Shown: positions 6,241 through 6,271 of the stretch, piece after piece | Position numbering within the stretch: position 1 is the first letter of the stretch | Layout: each line of letters starts with the position of its first letter | DNA from: an uncultured Clostridia bacterium | GTDB lineage: Bacteria; Bacillota; Clostridia; Oscillospirales; Oscillospiraceae | Reading direction: 5' to 3' | Assembly: GCA_937907715.1 (NCBI GenBank) | Contig: CALERM010000228.1 | Coordinates: 1 to 6,271, forward strand | Length of the DNA stretch: 6,271 nt | Notes under the pieces: model-generated | Database searches by the model: none | Seen by the model: the letters and a program-made list of their open reading frames with translations, nothing else | What the model was told of the DNA's origin: nothing | Position numbers and translations under genes: made by a program

Positions 6241-6271
6241 AGGAAGCAGTCCCTGCGCAAAGAAATTTCCA

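Larger units (their letters stand above)
6156..6254 (+). repeat. 9-bp direct repeat pair bracketing two hairpins
   Basis: GCAGTCCCT occurs at 6156-6164 and again at 6246-6254, bracketing 81 bp that consist largely of the two strongest GC-rich hairpins. The layout resembles a small inserted element with a duplicated target, but no matching terminal inverted repeats are seen at the inner edges, so this reading is tentative. Confidence 0.45.
5928..6264 (+). repeat. Exact 12-bp direct repeat, 325 bp apart
   Basis: CTGCGCAAAGAA occurs at 5928-5939, covering the loop and right arm of inverted repeat 3, and again at 6253-6264 near the window edge. The flanks differ immediately outside the 12 bp. 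The second copy may be the start of a further repeat unit that the window cuts. Confidence 0.5.
5843..6271. other. Hairpin-rich non-coding region downstream of gyrA
   Basis: No credible gene is seen in these 429 nt on either strand. The only longer open frame is on the minus strand (5996 to 5799). It starts with GTG, has no ribosome site and runs into the 3' end of gyrA. The region holds at least eight inverted repeats (listed separately) and three short direct repeats, far more than a normal spacer. T-runs at 5905-5909 and 5971-5976 are not placed directly after a strong stem. No tRNA or rRNA could be recognised. The two best explanations are a structured RNA, perhaps made by readthrough from gyrA, and a mosaic of dispersed palindromic repeats. 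The sequence alone does not decide between them. Confidence 0.7.

Noticed and set aside
5843..6271. CRISPR array
   Set aside because: The direct repeats are short (9-12 bp), only two copies each, unevenly spaced and of different sequences.

Overview
This is a piece of conserved bacterial core chromosome, most likely from the region next to the replication origin of a GC-rich Clostridia member (Bacillota). The gene order recF - remB (DUF370) - gyrB - gyrA, all on the + strand, is the order known from Bacillus subtilis and many Bacillota just downstream of dnaA-dnaN. The DUF370 gene between recF and gyrB is itself a Bacillota marker. Strong G/C preference at third codon positions and the wording of GyrB (PLWGKMLNVEKA, ADADVDGSHIRTLLL) and GyrA (GRYHPHGDASVYD) suggest an Oscillospiraceae/Ruminococcaceae-type gut anaerobe. 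That family assignment is from memory and is not proven.

Layout: 1-1073 holds recF, cut at its 5' end by the window edge. 1064-1324 is remB, overlapping recF by 10 nt. 1361-3319 is gyrB and 3350-5842 is gyrA, with gaps of only 36 and 30 nt, each carrying a good Shine-Dalgarno sequence. The four genes look like one transcription unit; no promoter is evident in the gaps. GyrB and GyrA together form the A2B2 gyrase that introduces negative supercoils, RecF loads RecA at gapped or stalled DNA, and RemB is a small regulator-type protein. All four frames are intact, and the catalytic motifs checked in RecF, GyrB and GyrA are present.

The last 429 nt (5843-6271) contain no credible gene. They are densely packed with inverted repeats: at least eight hairpins, one with a perfect 10-bp stem and a UNCG-type loop, another with 16 bp broken by one bulged base. 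There are also three short direct repeats (9, 11 and 12 bp). None of the stronger hairpins is directly followed by a T-run, so they are not ordinary intrinsic terminators. This is the only part not explained by known genes. A structured RNA or a patchwork of dispersed palindromic repeats are both possible. I found no clear evidence of a new multi-gene system here.
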